Notes: generated by a model not told the origin, from the sequence alone. A stretch of DNA of 64,000 nucleotides from DATFVA01 sp963771705 (GCA_963771705.1 CAVYUP010000005.1:774324-838323), one strand, 5' to 3'; shown: positions 7,659 to 15,438, counted from the first letter of the stretch. Numbers and translations: made by a program.

Positions 7659-9171
7659 TACTTTTTCTCCCCATTGAAAGATACAAAATAATTCCCGTTA
7701 TGAGGGAGAGAATTATGGCTGCCGCGGCTGCTACGCCGGGATTCTCCCCGGTTGCAACGGTGAAAGGGACACCTATTTTCCCGTAGTAAAAGGAGAAGTG
7801 GACAACAATAGCCACCACAGATGAGGCTATTACTACGAACTTAGGAACTGATTTAAAAAACATTCCGAACAGTATCGGTACAAAAGCCGCGGAGAAGTAC
7901 GCGTAAACCCCGTTCTGCGCGAATATGCCCACGCTTAACTTTGGATTTACAAGCTGGTCGTAGGAGATGAGGATAGATACTATTCCGATAATTATAATGA
8001 CAACTTTATTCAGGTTGATTTCAAACCTGTTTTTCTTTGCTTCATCTTTAGGAAAAAACCTTCCGAACAAAGGCTTGATAATATCCGCAGTAATGGTGGT
8101 TGATATCGATTGGATCAATCCCTCCAGCGTTGATATACCTGCTGATATCAATCCCATAACCACTATTACCCCGATGAACACCGGGAACCTGGCAACTACA
8201 TAAGCCGACATAATGCCATCAAGTTTCAGGGGAGTTCCGTTATAAGTAAGGTCGGGGAAAGTTATTCTTGCATATAAACCTGTTACAACTACAAAGAAGA
8301 ACAGTATTTCGGTTAAAACACCGGCTGCCAGATATTTATTAACATCCTTATCTGATTTCAGCAACAGTGATTTGGTTATTATATGGGGCTGGCAGACTAT
8401 AGCCGCGCCGATAATAATCTGTGCGATCACGATCTCAAAGAAATCCCTGAAAAGGAAACTACTGTTGTTAGTTAAACCTGTCAGCTTCGGGTCGATAGAG
8501 TTCAGCTTATCAAGGAAACCATTGATCCCGTTGCTGAAATGGTCAAATCCCGAACCAAGCAGGATAAACGCGACAACAATCATGATAACGGCCTGTACCG
8601 TATTGGTATACACCATTGAATTAGCACCGCCGAACATCATATAACCAAATATGAAAACGACTATACCGATTAAAATTGTTAGCTCGCTGACGTCAAGCGT
8701 TTTTGAGAGCACTTTAGTTAGTCCAACACAGATAAGAACAATAAATGTAATAAGCAGGAGGGCCAGGAATCCGAAGAAGAGAGCGTAACCCTTACTATTA
8801 TAACGTGTTCCCATCCACTGCGACAGGGTAAGAGCTTTTACAGAACTTCCGTGCTTCCTGAAACTTTTAGTAAGTATGATAAGCGAGGTTACCGCGGCGA
8901 CGGGGAGGACAACCGCGTAGGAAATTACGGCACTGATTCCATAATAGGCGATAAAACCAGGATTGATAATAAAAGTAGCGGCGCTGGTCATTGAAGCGGC
9001 CAGTGCGAGTCCCACAGCATAGGGTGAAAAACTCATATTTCCCACAGCATAATCGCCGATGCTTTTAGTTTTTACCGCGCCTCTTACAACAAAGAAAATC
9101 ACAACAGCAGAATAAAGAGTAACTAGTATCCACCCGGCTGTAATCATATCAACTGAAGCTGTGCCGTTCAT
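7651..9171 (-). CDS. Sodium:solute symporter (SSS family)
   Basis: 506 residues with about 13 hydrophobic segments. The start MNGTASVDMITAGWILVTLY and the segment SIGDYAVGNMSFSPYAVGLA followed by SAATFIINPGFIAYYG match the SSS family, where this region forms part of the Na+ and substrate site. GGANSMVYTNTVQAVIM (the VYTxxxQ motif) is a further family signature. Family members carry acetate, propionate, pantothenate, proline or sugars. Its place between a KASIII-like protein and an acyl-CoA ligase suggests a carboxylate substrate; that is inference from context. Confidence 0.88.
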   Translation of the reverse strand: MNGTASVDMITAGWILVTLYSAVVIFFVVRGAVKTKSIGDYAVGNMSFSPYAVGLALAASMTSAATFIINPGFIAYYGISAVISYAVVLPVAAVTSLIILTKSFRKHGSSVKALTLSQWMGTRYNSKGYALFFGFLALLLITFIVLICVGLTKVLSKTLDVSELTILIGIVVFIFGYMMFGGANSMVYTNTVQAVIMIVVAFILLGSGFDHFSNGINGFLDKLNSIDPKLTGLTNNSSFLFRDFFEIVIAQIIIGAAIVCQPHIITKSLLLKSDKDVNKYLAAGVLTEILFFFVVVTGLYARITFPDLTYNGTPLKLDGIMSAYVVARFPVFIGVIVVMGLISAGISTLEGLIQSISTTITADIIKPLFGRFFPKDEAKKNRFEINLNKVVIIIIGIVSILISYDQLVNPKLSVGIFAQNGVYAYFSAAFVPILFGMFFKSVPKFVVIASSVVAIVVHFSFYYGKIGVPFTVATGENPGVAAAAAIILSLITGIILYLSMGRKSNA

Positions 9172-9180
9172 TTAATGCTC

Positions 9181-10170
9181 CTATATTCTGAAAACCGAAC
9201 TTGCAAACGCAAGTCCTCCACCTGAACCAACGAAACAGACAAGATCACCTTTTTTAATACTGCCCTTACTACTAGCATCATCGAATGCCATTGGTATACA
9301 GGCAGAACCTGTGTAGGCAAACCTGTCCATTATAGTATGAGCTCTCGAGCGGTCAACGCCGAGGTTATCCATAGTTTCCCATATACTATTAATGTTTATC
9401 TGTGTAAGGAAATAATGATCTATATCCTGTGGTTTAATACCTAATTCATCGCAGGAGTTCTTTATCATACGTGTCCAGGTAACGGGGTTGATTTCCTTGG
9501 GAAATTTCTTTACAAACTTAAGGAGGTGATCTTTATGAGCAATCACTTCATTTGAAACAGGCTGATGAGTTCCCCCGGCATATATTCCCATCCAGTCGCA
9601 GTATTGTCCTTCAGTATAAAGATCACTTATAAGAAAACCCTGGTTCACGTTATTACAGGAGGAAAGAAGAACCCCTGCCGCGCCATCCGCAAACAGGGTG
9701 ACGGTTTTCTTATCGCTCATATTGAGGTATTTGCTCATTGCATAGGCGCCGATAACCAGCACCTTATTATATTTTTTATCAGAACGAATATATTTCGAAC
9801 CGATATCCAGTGCGGTTACAAATCCCGCACAGGCAGTATTAACATCGAAAGTACCTGCGTTTACCGCTTTCAGTCTGTGTTGAACCACTGAGGCAGTAGA
9901 GGGGGAGATATATTCGGGTGTATCTGTAGCAACTATAATGAGGTCGATTTTATCAGGGGGGATATCAGCCTTGCTCATGATCTTAAGAGCGGCATTAACG
10001 CAAAGGTCGGCTGTCGATTCCTCAGGACCGCACCACCTTCGTTCCTTAATAGTAAGATTTTCTACAAGCCAGGTATCGACATCCTCGCCAAGCAGCTCAT
10101 TAAAATAGCTGTTAGGCAGAATCCTTTCAGGAACAAACATACCGGACGATATTATTTCTGCATTTCTCAT
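9181..10170 (-). CDS. KASIII-like (FabH/thiolase-fold) protein with altered active site
   Basis: 329 residues aligning by eye along the whole length of 3-oxoacyl-ACP synthase III. The nucleophile is kept at Cys114 (NTACAGF), and the C-terminal glycine-rich loop is present (VGSGGGLAFASSVFRI). The other two catalytic residues are not: the usual HQAN is FLTQIN (His to Thr256) and the usual GNTSAA is AYTGSA (Asn to Tyr286). His and Asn drive decarboxylation of malonyl-ACP, so a standard fatty-acid-initiating role is unlikely. Possible roles are acyl transfer to another nucleophile, non-decarboxylating condensation, or acyl binding. It lies between the SDR gene (10-base gap) and the symporter gene (9-base gap) in one operon. 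Confidence 0.85.
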   Translation of the reverse strand: MRNAEIISSGMFVPERILPNSYFNELLGEDVDTWLVENLTIKERRWCGPEESTADLCVNAALKIMSKADIPPDKIDLIIVATDTPEYISPSTASVVQHRLKAVNAGTFDVNTACAGFVTALDIGSKYIRSDKKYNKVLVIGAYAMSKYLNMSDKKTVTLFADGAAGVLLSSCNNVNQGFLISDLYTEGQYCDWMGIYAGGTHQPVSNEVIAHKDHLLKFVKKFPKEINPVTWTRMIKNSCDELGIKPQDIDHYFLTQININSIWETMDNLGVDRSRAHTIMDRFAYTGSACIPMAFDDASSKGSIKKGDLVCFVGSGGGLAFASSVFRI

Positions 10171-10180
10171 TCAGATATCC

Positions 10181-10924
10181 TTATAATACCAATCCGCCGT
10201 CCACACTAAGCACGGCTCCATTTATATATTTAGCCTCATCAGAGCTAAGGAAAAGGTAGGCATTAGCGATATCATCAGGATCGCCCAAACGTCCCAGCGG
10301 CGTTTTATCCTTAAGCATCTCAATTACTTTTTCCGGAACAGTCTCAACCATTTCGGTAGCTATGAAGCCGGGTGCAACGGCATTAACATTTATTCCTTTT
10401 CGTCCAAGTTCACGAGCCCAGACTTTAGTCATCCCGATTATTCCTGATTTGGAAGCGACGTAGTTTGTCTGACCGAAGTTTCCGTAAAGCCCAACTATAG
10501 AAGATGTATTGACGATTTTACCATATTTATTTTCTATCATATAAGGGATAACGGACTTGGTACAATTAAAAACGCCGGTAAGGTTGACGTTTATAACCTG
10601 CTGCCACTGTTCGGGGGTCATTTTTGCTAAAGTTGAATCCTTCGTTATACCGGCATTATTTATAAGCACATCAATATGTTTATACTTATTATAAACCGCT
10701 TCAGCGGCCGCCTGAACTGATTCAAATGAAGTTATATCGACATGGTTGAACTCAATTATGCCGCCGGCACTGCTTAATTCCTTTATTGTCTTTTCTGCAG
10801 CCTGGTCATTGACATCCCATATAATAACTGACGCACCCTCTGAGGTGAATTTCTTTACGGCAGCCCTGCCGATTCCGCGAGCACCCCCCGTAATTACAGC
10901 AACTTTATTTTTAAGACGTTCCAT
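10181..10924 (-). CDS. SDR-family 3-oxoacyl reductase, FabG-like; first gene of the operon
   Basis: 247 residues, a classical short-chain dehydrogenase. Cofactor motif TGGARGIG (about 13-20), NNAG (about 89-92), catalytic Ser in NTSSIVGLYG and the YVASK Tyr/Lys pair, then the PGFIATEM segment and a C-terminal SVDGGLVL as in FabG. It would reduce a 3-oxoacyl thioester or oxidise a 3-hydroxy one. A Shine-Dalgarno AGGAGAG precedes the ATG, and a 20-bp palindromic operator stands directly upstream of it. This need not be the housekeeping FabG; the context is a specialised acyl operon. Confidence 0.85.
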   Translation of the reverse strand: MERLKNKVAVITGGARGIGRAAVKKFTSEGASVIIWDVNDQAAEKTIKELSSAGGIIEFNHVDITSFESVQAAAEAVYNKYKHIDVLINNAGITKDSTLAKMTPEQWQQVINVNLTGVFNCTKSVIPYMIENKYGKIVNTSSIVGLYGNFGQTNYVASKSGIIGMTKVWARELGRKGINVNAVAPGFIATEMVETVPEKVIEMLKDKTPLGRLGDPDDIANAYLFLSSDEAKYINGAVLSVDGGLVL

Positions 10925-10938
10925 TATATCTCTCCTAT

Positions 10939-10974
10939 GTTCTTAACGTTTGAAAAATTTCAAACGATATTTCT
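10939..10974 (-). promoter_or_regulatory. Operator of the acyl operon (GbsR/MarR-type site)
   Basis: The core CGTTTGAAA-AA-TTTCAAACG (10947-10966) is a perfect 9-bp inverted repeat around AA. It is preceded by GTTCTTAA (10939-10946). The same combination occurs upstream of the adjacent regulator gene at 11556-11591. It ends 14 bases before the fabG-like start codon, just upstream of the Shine-Dalgarno sequence, so a bound protein would block transcription or early elongation. MarR-type dimers commonly bind palindromes of this length. Confidence 0.75.
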
Positions 10975-11061
10975 ACAATTAAAATCCTGTTATCCAGGTT
11001 GTCAGTGTTCATTGTAATAATTCCCTGCTTCTATATTAACCGGTTGAAAGAGGGGAAAGCA

Positions 11062-11550
11062 TTACACCTTCAGCTTCCGTTTTTTCCTTGACCATTCATT
11101 AAGGAAGTTCTGATAGTGTTTTTCCATCAGGATATAGAACTGCTCCATTTCCTGCATCCGGTCGTTTATTGTTTTTAATGAACTTCTGTTAGACGACTTA
11201 ATTCCGGCTTTCAGATGTTTTGCGATGCGTGTATTATTTTTAATTAGTTCGAGGTTATTTCTAAACGCGTGTTCAAAAAGATCGGGATCAACTTCATAGA
11301 AGTCTTTTCTATTATTCTCGGGGGTCCATACTTTCCTTATAAGGCTGCGATCGCGGAGTCTTCTCACAATCTGACTTACCGGGCCTTTGCTTCGTCCGAG
11401 CTGTTCTGTGATTTCACCAAGTGAAAGGGGGTTAGGAGAGAATAGAAGAAGAGCGATTATGTGGCCCATTAGTTTGCTGAGTCCGAATGCTTTGTATGCA
11501 TCCCCGAATCTCTGTATGAGCTCTTTCTTTATTTTTTCATCGGAGGTCAT
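11062..11550 (-). CDS. GbsR/MarR-family transcriptional regulator
   Basis: 162 residues with a winged helix-turn-helix: LSLGEITEQLGRSKGPVSQIVRRL, then the wing LIRKVWTPENNRKDFYEVD, and a long helical C-terminal part for dimerisation. This pattern fits GbsR-type MarR-superfamily regulators, which usually repress nearby genes until a small ligand binds. A 36-bp palindrome begins 6 bases upstream of the start codon, implying autoregulation, and the same palindrome core fronts the acyl operon. The ligand is probably a pathway metabolite such as an acyl-CoA or the imported acid (inference). No clear ribosome-binding site precedes the start. Confidence 0.85.
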   Translation of the reverse strand: MTSDEKIKKELIQRFGDAYKAFGLSKLMGHIIALLLFSPNPLSLGEITEQLGRSKGPVSQIVRRLRDRSLIRKVWTPENNRKDFYEVDPDLFEHAFRNNLELIKNNTRIAKHLKAGIKSSNRSSLKTINDRMQEMEQFYILMEKHYQNFLNEWSRKKRKLKV

Positions 11551-11555
11551 ATTGC

Positions 11556-11591
11556 GTTCTTAACATTTGAAAAATTTCAAACATTAAGAAC
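11556..11591 (-). promoter_or_regulatory. Autoregulatory operator of the GbsR/MarR gene
   Basis: A 36-bp palindrome: outer arms GTTCTTAA (11556-11563) and TTAAGAAC (11584-11591) pair perfectly, and the inner TTTGAAA-AA-TTTCAAA is identical to the core at 10949-10964; only two positions between them do not pair. It sits 6 bases from the regulator start codon. The match to the operon operator is the strongest evidence that this regulator controls both units. Confidence 0.75.
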
Positions 11592-11675
11592 TTAGAATTA
11601 TTAATTATTAAAGTCAATATGGGTAATAATATTTATAAGGGAAAATACGAGTTGGTTAGAGGGGAAGGTAAGGCG

Positions 11676-11755
11676 GGCTGCGTCAAAAGATTACGAAATA
11701 ATCCTGAAATAAATTCCGGATAAAATTAGGAATGACATTTTGCTTCGGAATGACA
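11676..11755. repeat. Degenerate copy of a dispersed repeat also seen at 2676-2735
   Basis: Both copies begin GGCTG..TCAAA.GAT..CGAAAT and share GAATGACATTTTGCTTCGG (here 11729-11748; CGAAATGACACTTTGCTTCGG at 2694-2714). The copy at 2676 is a complete hairpin; this one has extra bases in the middle and no clean outer stem. This looks like a REP- or MITE-like element. It lies between the regulator gene and the LytTR gene. Confidence 0.5.
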
Positions 11756-11776
11756 ATTGCGGGAGGCTGAGCGGGG

Positions 11777-12526
11777 CTAGAGGATGTTTCTAAGCTTATC
11801 GTAGCCGGATCTGCTGACGGGGAGGCGGGTTCCGTCATCGAGTATGAGGCGGTAGGATTCTTTCTCAACAAGTTCAATTTTCTTGATGCGGGGGACCGAG
11901 GCGATATATGACCGGTGAATTCTAAGAAAATCATCTGGCGGGAGGTGTTCTTCGAAGTACTTCATTGTTTTCTGTTTAAGATGACTTCCTTCGGAGGAAT
12001 GGATCATTACATAATCATCCTTAGCTTCTATATAGCTTATTGTATCGACGGGAATTACGTAGATCCTGGCGCCGTCTTTTATAACCACGCGTTCAAGATA
12101 TTCAATTGTTTCCCGGGTGTGAGTTATCAGTCCTTTTATAACCTCATTACCAAGGGATTTATTTTTCAGCAGAAGCTCAGCCTTTTCGAGCGCCTCTTCG
12201 AACCTTTCAGAGGAAAAAGGTTTAAGGAGATAGTCGGCCGCGTTCACCTCAAAAGCTTTAATAGCGTACTGGTCGTATGCCGTAGTAAAAATAATAACCG
12301 GGGGATTATCGAGGAGTTCGAGCATCTCGAAACCAGTAAGTTTAGGCATCTGGATATCAAGAAAAACGATGTCGGGATTAAGTTCGTTAATTTTCTTAAC
12401 CCCTTCGAATCCATTTGAGCATTCGGCCGCAATCTCAATTTCACTATGAGAATCGAGGTATTTTCTAACGATCTGGCGTCCCAGTGATTCGTCATCAATT
12501 ATTACGACAGAAATTTTCTCTTTCAT
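11777..12526 (-). CDS. LytTR-family response regulator
   Basis: 249 residues. An N-terminal receiver domain has the acidic pair Asp11/Asp12, phospho-acceptor Asp57 (VFLDIQMP), Thr81 and Lys102 (LLKPF). A C-terminal LytTR DNA-binding domain (about 145-249) shows VDTISYIEAKDDYVMIHS, then FLRIHRSYIASVPRI and DGTRLPVSRSGYDKL. It would be phosphorylated by the LytS-like kinase encoded upstream and bind direct repeats in target promoters. The 441-base region ahead of it holds a six-copy 11-bp array whose unit resembles the LytTR recognition motif, suggesting autoregulation. Confidence 0.92.
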   Translation of the reverse strand: MKEKISVVIIDDESLGRQIVRKYLDSHSEIEIAAECSNGFEGVKKINELNPDIVFLDIQMPKLTGFEMLELLDNPPVIIFTTAYDQYAIKAFEVNAADYLLKPFSSERFEEALEKAELLLKNKSLGNEVIKGLITHTRETIEYLERVVIKDGARIYVIPVDTISYIEAKDDYVMIHSSEGSHLKQKTMKYFEEHLPPDDFLRIHRSYIASVPRIKKIELVEKESYRLILDDGTRLPVSRSGYDKLRNIL

Positions 12527-12729
12527 TACCGGTTTTGTTAAATGAGGGTGTAAATATAATGAATTTTCATAATTAGGTTCCGGGCGGGATTACAACTGAG
12601 ATATTGGAGGAAGGGATTATTAGTCCCGGGTTCAGGACTCAGCGATGTTTTTAATTAGACAGGACTCTTGATATAAATAGAGCTTTCTGTAATAAACAGA
12701 AACAAAAGGTAATAAGGGATAACAAGTAT

Positions 12730-12795
12730 CTGAAAACGTTCTGAAAACGTTCTGAAAACGTTCTGAAAACGTTCTGAATACGTTCTGAAAACGTT
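12730..12795 (-). repeat. Six tandem 11-bp repeats (CTGAAAACGTT) upstream of the LytTR gene
   Basis: Units start at 12730, 12741, 12752, 12763, 12774 and 12785; five are identical and the fifth has AAT for AAA. The period is one helical turn, so all copies face the same side of the DNA, and the phased A-tracts may bend it. Inside each pair of units the string AACGTTCTG matches eight of nine positions of the known LytTR-binding consensus (W-M-M-GTT-N-R-K). It lies about 205 bases upstream of the regulator start. The rest of the 12527-12967 gap shows only purine-rich sequence and no convincing gene. Confidence 0.8.
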
Positions 12796-12967
12796 GCAGG
12801 ATAAGATATTCTAAATGTCATAAGGGTGGGAAAGAAGAGGAGACAGAAGTAAGAAAACAGAGAAAAAAGAGAAGGTGAAGTAAACCAGAAAGTTTATTAT
12901 CTGAGAAAGGGTGACAACTGCATAAAAAAAAGTTATACCTGAGAGTCGGGGTGAAAGTGAAGGGAGA

Positions 12968-14026
12968 TTAAGGTGTAAGCTGAGGTACGAAGAGGGTGAC
13001 CTTAAATATTCCGTCATCTTTAACAATCTGCATCAGGTTATCCTGGCGGTAAATAAGTTTAAGGCGTTCCTGAATATTCTTTAATCCCACGCCCGTACCC
13101 TTTTTCGATTTAGTTTCAGGGTCGTAAGTATTTTCAACCTCTATCTTCAGGTAACCGTTATCGCTGCCGCACTTCAGCTTAACTTTAACTATATCAAGGG
13201 ATTCATACACGGCATGTTTAATGGCGTTCTCAAAAAGGGGCTGCAGGAGCATATTAGGGACTTCGGCTTCGAGGCATTCATCTGAAACTTCTTCTGTATA
13301 ATCAAATTTATCTTCGAACCTTATCTTTTCAATTTCAAGATAAAGCTTTATGTTCTTCAGCTCGTCTTTCAGCTTGTTCTTCTGCTGTTCATTGTTTGCC
13401 AGGGTATACCTTAAGAACTCGGCCAGCTTAAGTATCATGCTCCTTGCTTTTTCAGGATCGATTGTGGTAAGGGCACTCATTGAGTTAAGGCTGTTAAAGA
13501 TGAAATGGGGATTTATCTGAAACTTAAGCGACTTCAGTTCCGCCTGAGTTACCAGATTTCTGAGCTCAGCTTCGTACAGTTTCCTTTCCTGGAAACCGGA
13601 GTAGTAGATTACAAGGTAATAAAAGGAAGTGATAATAAAATAGATCAGGATGCCAATGAGGAAACGCCAGGGAAGGGTAGACATAAAGAAAGCTTGGTAA
13701 TCGTCACCATAGCCGAGCAGGCCCGTCATTACGAGGTATCCTCCGAGAAGCCAGAGCGCGGAAACGAAAACCGCAGCGATAGAATGGTTAAGCAGGATCA
13801 TTAAGAAGCTTGTATTTTCGAAAGATATGTAGCGGGTTGAGTACCAGAAACTTAATCCCAGCCCGCACAGAATAACATTAAAGACAATGCTGTCAGCCAG
13901 TGCCGCGGGTGCTTCCATCTTAAGCGCGAGGTTAAGCAGCAGAAAACTTATTACTATAATTATCGTCCATAAGAGCAGATAAAAATAAATATTCCTTTTA
14001 TTTCCGATTATCGGATTGGATTCCAT
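12968..14026 (-). CDS. LytS/YehU-type sensor histidine kinase
   Basis: 352 residues. Four to five hydrophobic segments fill about residues 11-143, with no extracellular sensing domain of any size. A short linker leads to the His_kinase domain of the LytS type with phospho-acceptor His174 in FQINPHFIFNSLNSM. The ATPase part follows: NMLLQPLFENAIKHAV (N box) and GTGVGLKNIQERL (G box). It lies 9 bases after the LiaF-like gene and is followed by its likely partner regulator. Sensing through a membrane-embedded region with a LiaF-like neighbour suggests cell-envelope stress input. Confidence 0.92.
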   Translation of the reverse strand: MESNPIIGNKRNIYFYLLLWTIIIVISFLLLNLALKMEAPAALADSIVFNVILCGLGLSFWYSTRYISFENTSFLMILLNHSIAAVFVSALWLLGGYLVMTGLLGYGDDYQAFFMSTLPWRFLIGILIYFIITSFYYLVIYYSGFQERKLYEAELRNLVTQAELKSLKFQINPHFIFNSLNSMSALTTIDPEKARSMILKLAEFLRYTLANNEQQKNKLKDELKNIKLYLEIEKIRFEDKFDYTEEVSDECLEAEVPNMLLQPLFENAIKHAVYESLDIVKVKLKCGSDNGYLKIEVENTYDPETKSKKGTGVGLKNIQERLKLIYRQDNLMQIVKDDGIFKVTLFVPQLTP

Positions 14027-14035
14027 TTTGCCGCA

Positions 14036-14794
14036 TCAATAAGTTTTTATTTCGCCGCCGCCCATTATGACGACGCCTTTAATAATGAGGGTGCTTTCAG
14101 GGTTTATTACAACATTAGGTCCCCTCATTCCTTTATGCGAAAAGCCGCCAAACAAGGGTATCACATTTATAACAACGTTCCATTCTTTTGGAACAATCAA
14201 TGTGGTTCCGCCGAAGATAGCGGTCACTTCAAGCACATTTTGTCCCGGCGCGAGCTTGCATCGGGTAAGGTCGAGCTCTGATCCCCCGAAGATAGCGGTA
14301 ACATTCCCTCCCTGGAAATTATCGGATGTAATGAACTTATGGCCGCCGCCGAAGATAGCGACATCGTCGATCCGGTCAGTCTCCTTCGTGAAGCCGCCGG
14401 AAGGATCTGCTGTGCCTGACTGCTCAGAGGTGCCGCCTGGGTTTAAGTTATGCTGATAATTTGAGTATCTTCTTCTTTTGGTAAGGATATAAATGCCAAG
14501 GGCAATTATCAATACCGAGAATACAACCCCACCATTGATTGCTACAAACGGGAATATCCTTGGTAGCAGCCAGAGGCCGCCTATAACGACGAAGATGACG
14601 CCGATGCCTTTCTTTTCCGAGTTAATCAGAATGAGTATACCGACGATGATAAGGATAGCGGGAAAAGAAAAAATTACATGAGGTATATCAAAATACAGGT
14701 AATTAAGGTTATCGAGTAAAAATAATCCGCCTATTATCACAAGGATTAAGCCCATTACGTATCTGCTGTTTGATTTGCTTCTGTTCTCTATCAT
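14036..14794 (-). CDS. LiaF-like membrane protein (LiaI-LiaF TM region plus C-terminal beta domain)
   Basis: 252 residues. Residues about 10-107 hold four hydrophobic segments in the pattern GLILVIIGGLFLLDNL...PAILIIVGILIL...GVIFVVIGGLWLL, typical of the LiaI-LiaF transmembrane module. A Gly/Ser linker leads to a C-terminal domain with repeated AIFGG strands (VAIFGGGHK, VTAIFGGSEL, VTAIFGGTTL, IPLFGGFSHK), the YvqF/LiaF-type right-handed beta structure. In Firmicutes LiaF restrains a two-component system that senses envelope stress. Here it opens a leftward unit with the LytS-like kinase, so an analogous inhibitory or sensory role is likely but inferred. Confidence 0.85.
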   Translation of the reverse strand: MIENRSKSNSRYVMGLILVIIGGLFLLDNLNYLYFDIPHVIFSFPAILIIVGILILINSEKKGIGVIFVVIGGLWLLPRIFPFVAINGGVVFSVLIIALGIYILTKRRRYSNYQHNLNPGGTSEQSGTADPSGGFTKETDRIDDVAIFGGGHKFITSDNFQGGNVTAIFGGSELDLTRCKLAPGQNVLEVTAIFGGTTLIVPKEWNVVINVIPLFGGFSHKGMRGPNVVINPESTLIIKGVVIMGGGEIKTY

Positions 14795-15110
14795 TTTATT
14801 TTCCTCTGCAAATAAGTTTTAGTTCCTGGAGTAAACATATAGGGTGAGGTTCCGATAATAAATAAGAAATCGGTAAATGCCGGAAAACTACCGGTGAATG
14901 AAGAAAAAAGTGTTTCAATTCTAAACGCTGTTCTAAAAATCTGACACTTTTATCCTGACTATAATAGCTGGAGGAGAGGAAGAGCCGGAAGAGACTGACG
15001 GATCGGATTTAGTTTCAGGTTCAAAAATCAGGCTTATTAAGATTGAGTATTATTTATGCCTCCCGGATTACAGGGTGGCACAACAATTGAGTTGCTAATA
15101 ACAAACATTC

Positions 15111-15198
15111 GAGCTGTTGTTTGGCGATTACCCGCAGCTTCTTTAATGAAGGTGAAATTTTTGAATTTCCGGGTTACATTCTCAACAAACAACAGCTC
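15111..15198. repeat. Inverted repeat with 13-bp arms in the 14795-15438 gap
   Basis: GAGCTGTTGTTTG (15111-15123) and CAAACAACAGCTC (15186-15198) are perfect reverse complements 62 bases apart; inside them ATTACCCG and CGGGTTAC give further partial pairing. Read on the minus strand the interior is an open frame ending in EAAGNRQTTARMFV, vaguely like a Fic C-terminal helix-turn-helix, but that likeness is too short to trust. It may be a remnant of a mobile or toxin-antitoxin locus. Confidence 0.5.
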
Positions 15199-15224
15199 AC
15201 CAATTTTAAAGGGTTCAGAACTTA

Positions 15225-15317
15225 TTACCAGTCTTCATAATCCACTTCGCAAAGAGTTGACTGCAGGTCATTAAAAATAATTTCTTCCAGTTCTTCACGA
15301 TTGCAATGATTCAACAT
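15225..15317 (-). CDS. Possible 30-residue small protein or gene remnant
   Basis: An ATG at 15317 reads MLNHCNREELEEIIFNDLQS followed by ten more residues ending in EDW, then TAA at 15225. The composition (acidic, amphipathic helix, no rare residues) looks coding, but there is no clear Shine-Dalgarno; an A-rich run precedes the start. It lies beside a 13-bp-arm inverted repeat in an otherwise gene-free 640-base gap. It could be a true small protein, a remnant of a longer gene, or chance. Confidence 0.25.
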   Translation of the reverse strand: MLNHCNREELEEIIFNDLQSTLCEVDYEDW

Positions 15318-15438
15318 TTTTTTTGTCTTTCTACCCGAATTTTACAAATCCATGACAATTCCGGGTTTACGCTTTATTATTCTTCAGCAGTGAATCAGGA
15401 GACCAGGAAAAAGGCAGCAACATTAAAACGGTATTAAA

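Noticed and set aside
2761..10924. OleABCD olefin pathway
   Set aside because: The operon has the same four enzyme superfamilies (thiolase fold, alpha/beta hydrolase, AMP ligase, SDR), but the hydrolase is a secreted Ser-type lipoprotein (OleB uses Asp and is cytoplasmic), the SDR is a short FabG type (OleD is extended), and the KASIII-like protein lacks the OleA His and Asn.
12811..13026. A 71-residue leftward frame rich in Ser, Leu and Phe
   Set aside because: It overlaps the end of the kinase gene in another frame and reads as the complement of a purine-rich stretch; composition is not protein-like.
15056..15274. A 72-residue rightward frame in the gap before the lipoprotein gene
   Set aside because: No Shine-Dalgarno, no family likeness, and it spans the inverted repeat; the coding look is better on the opposite strand for only 30 codons.
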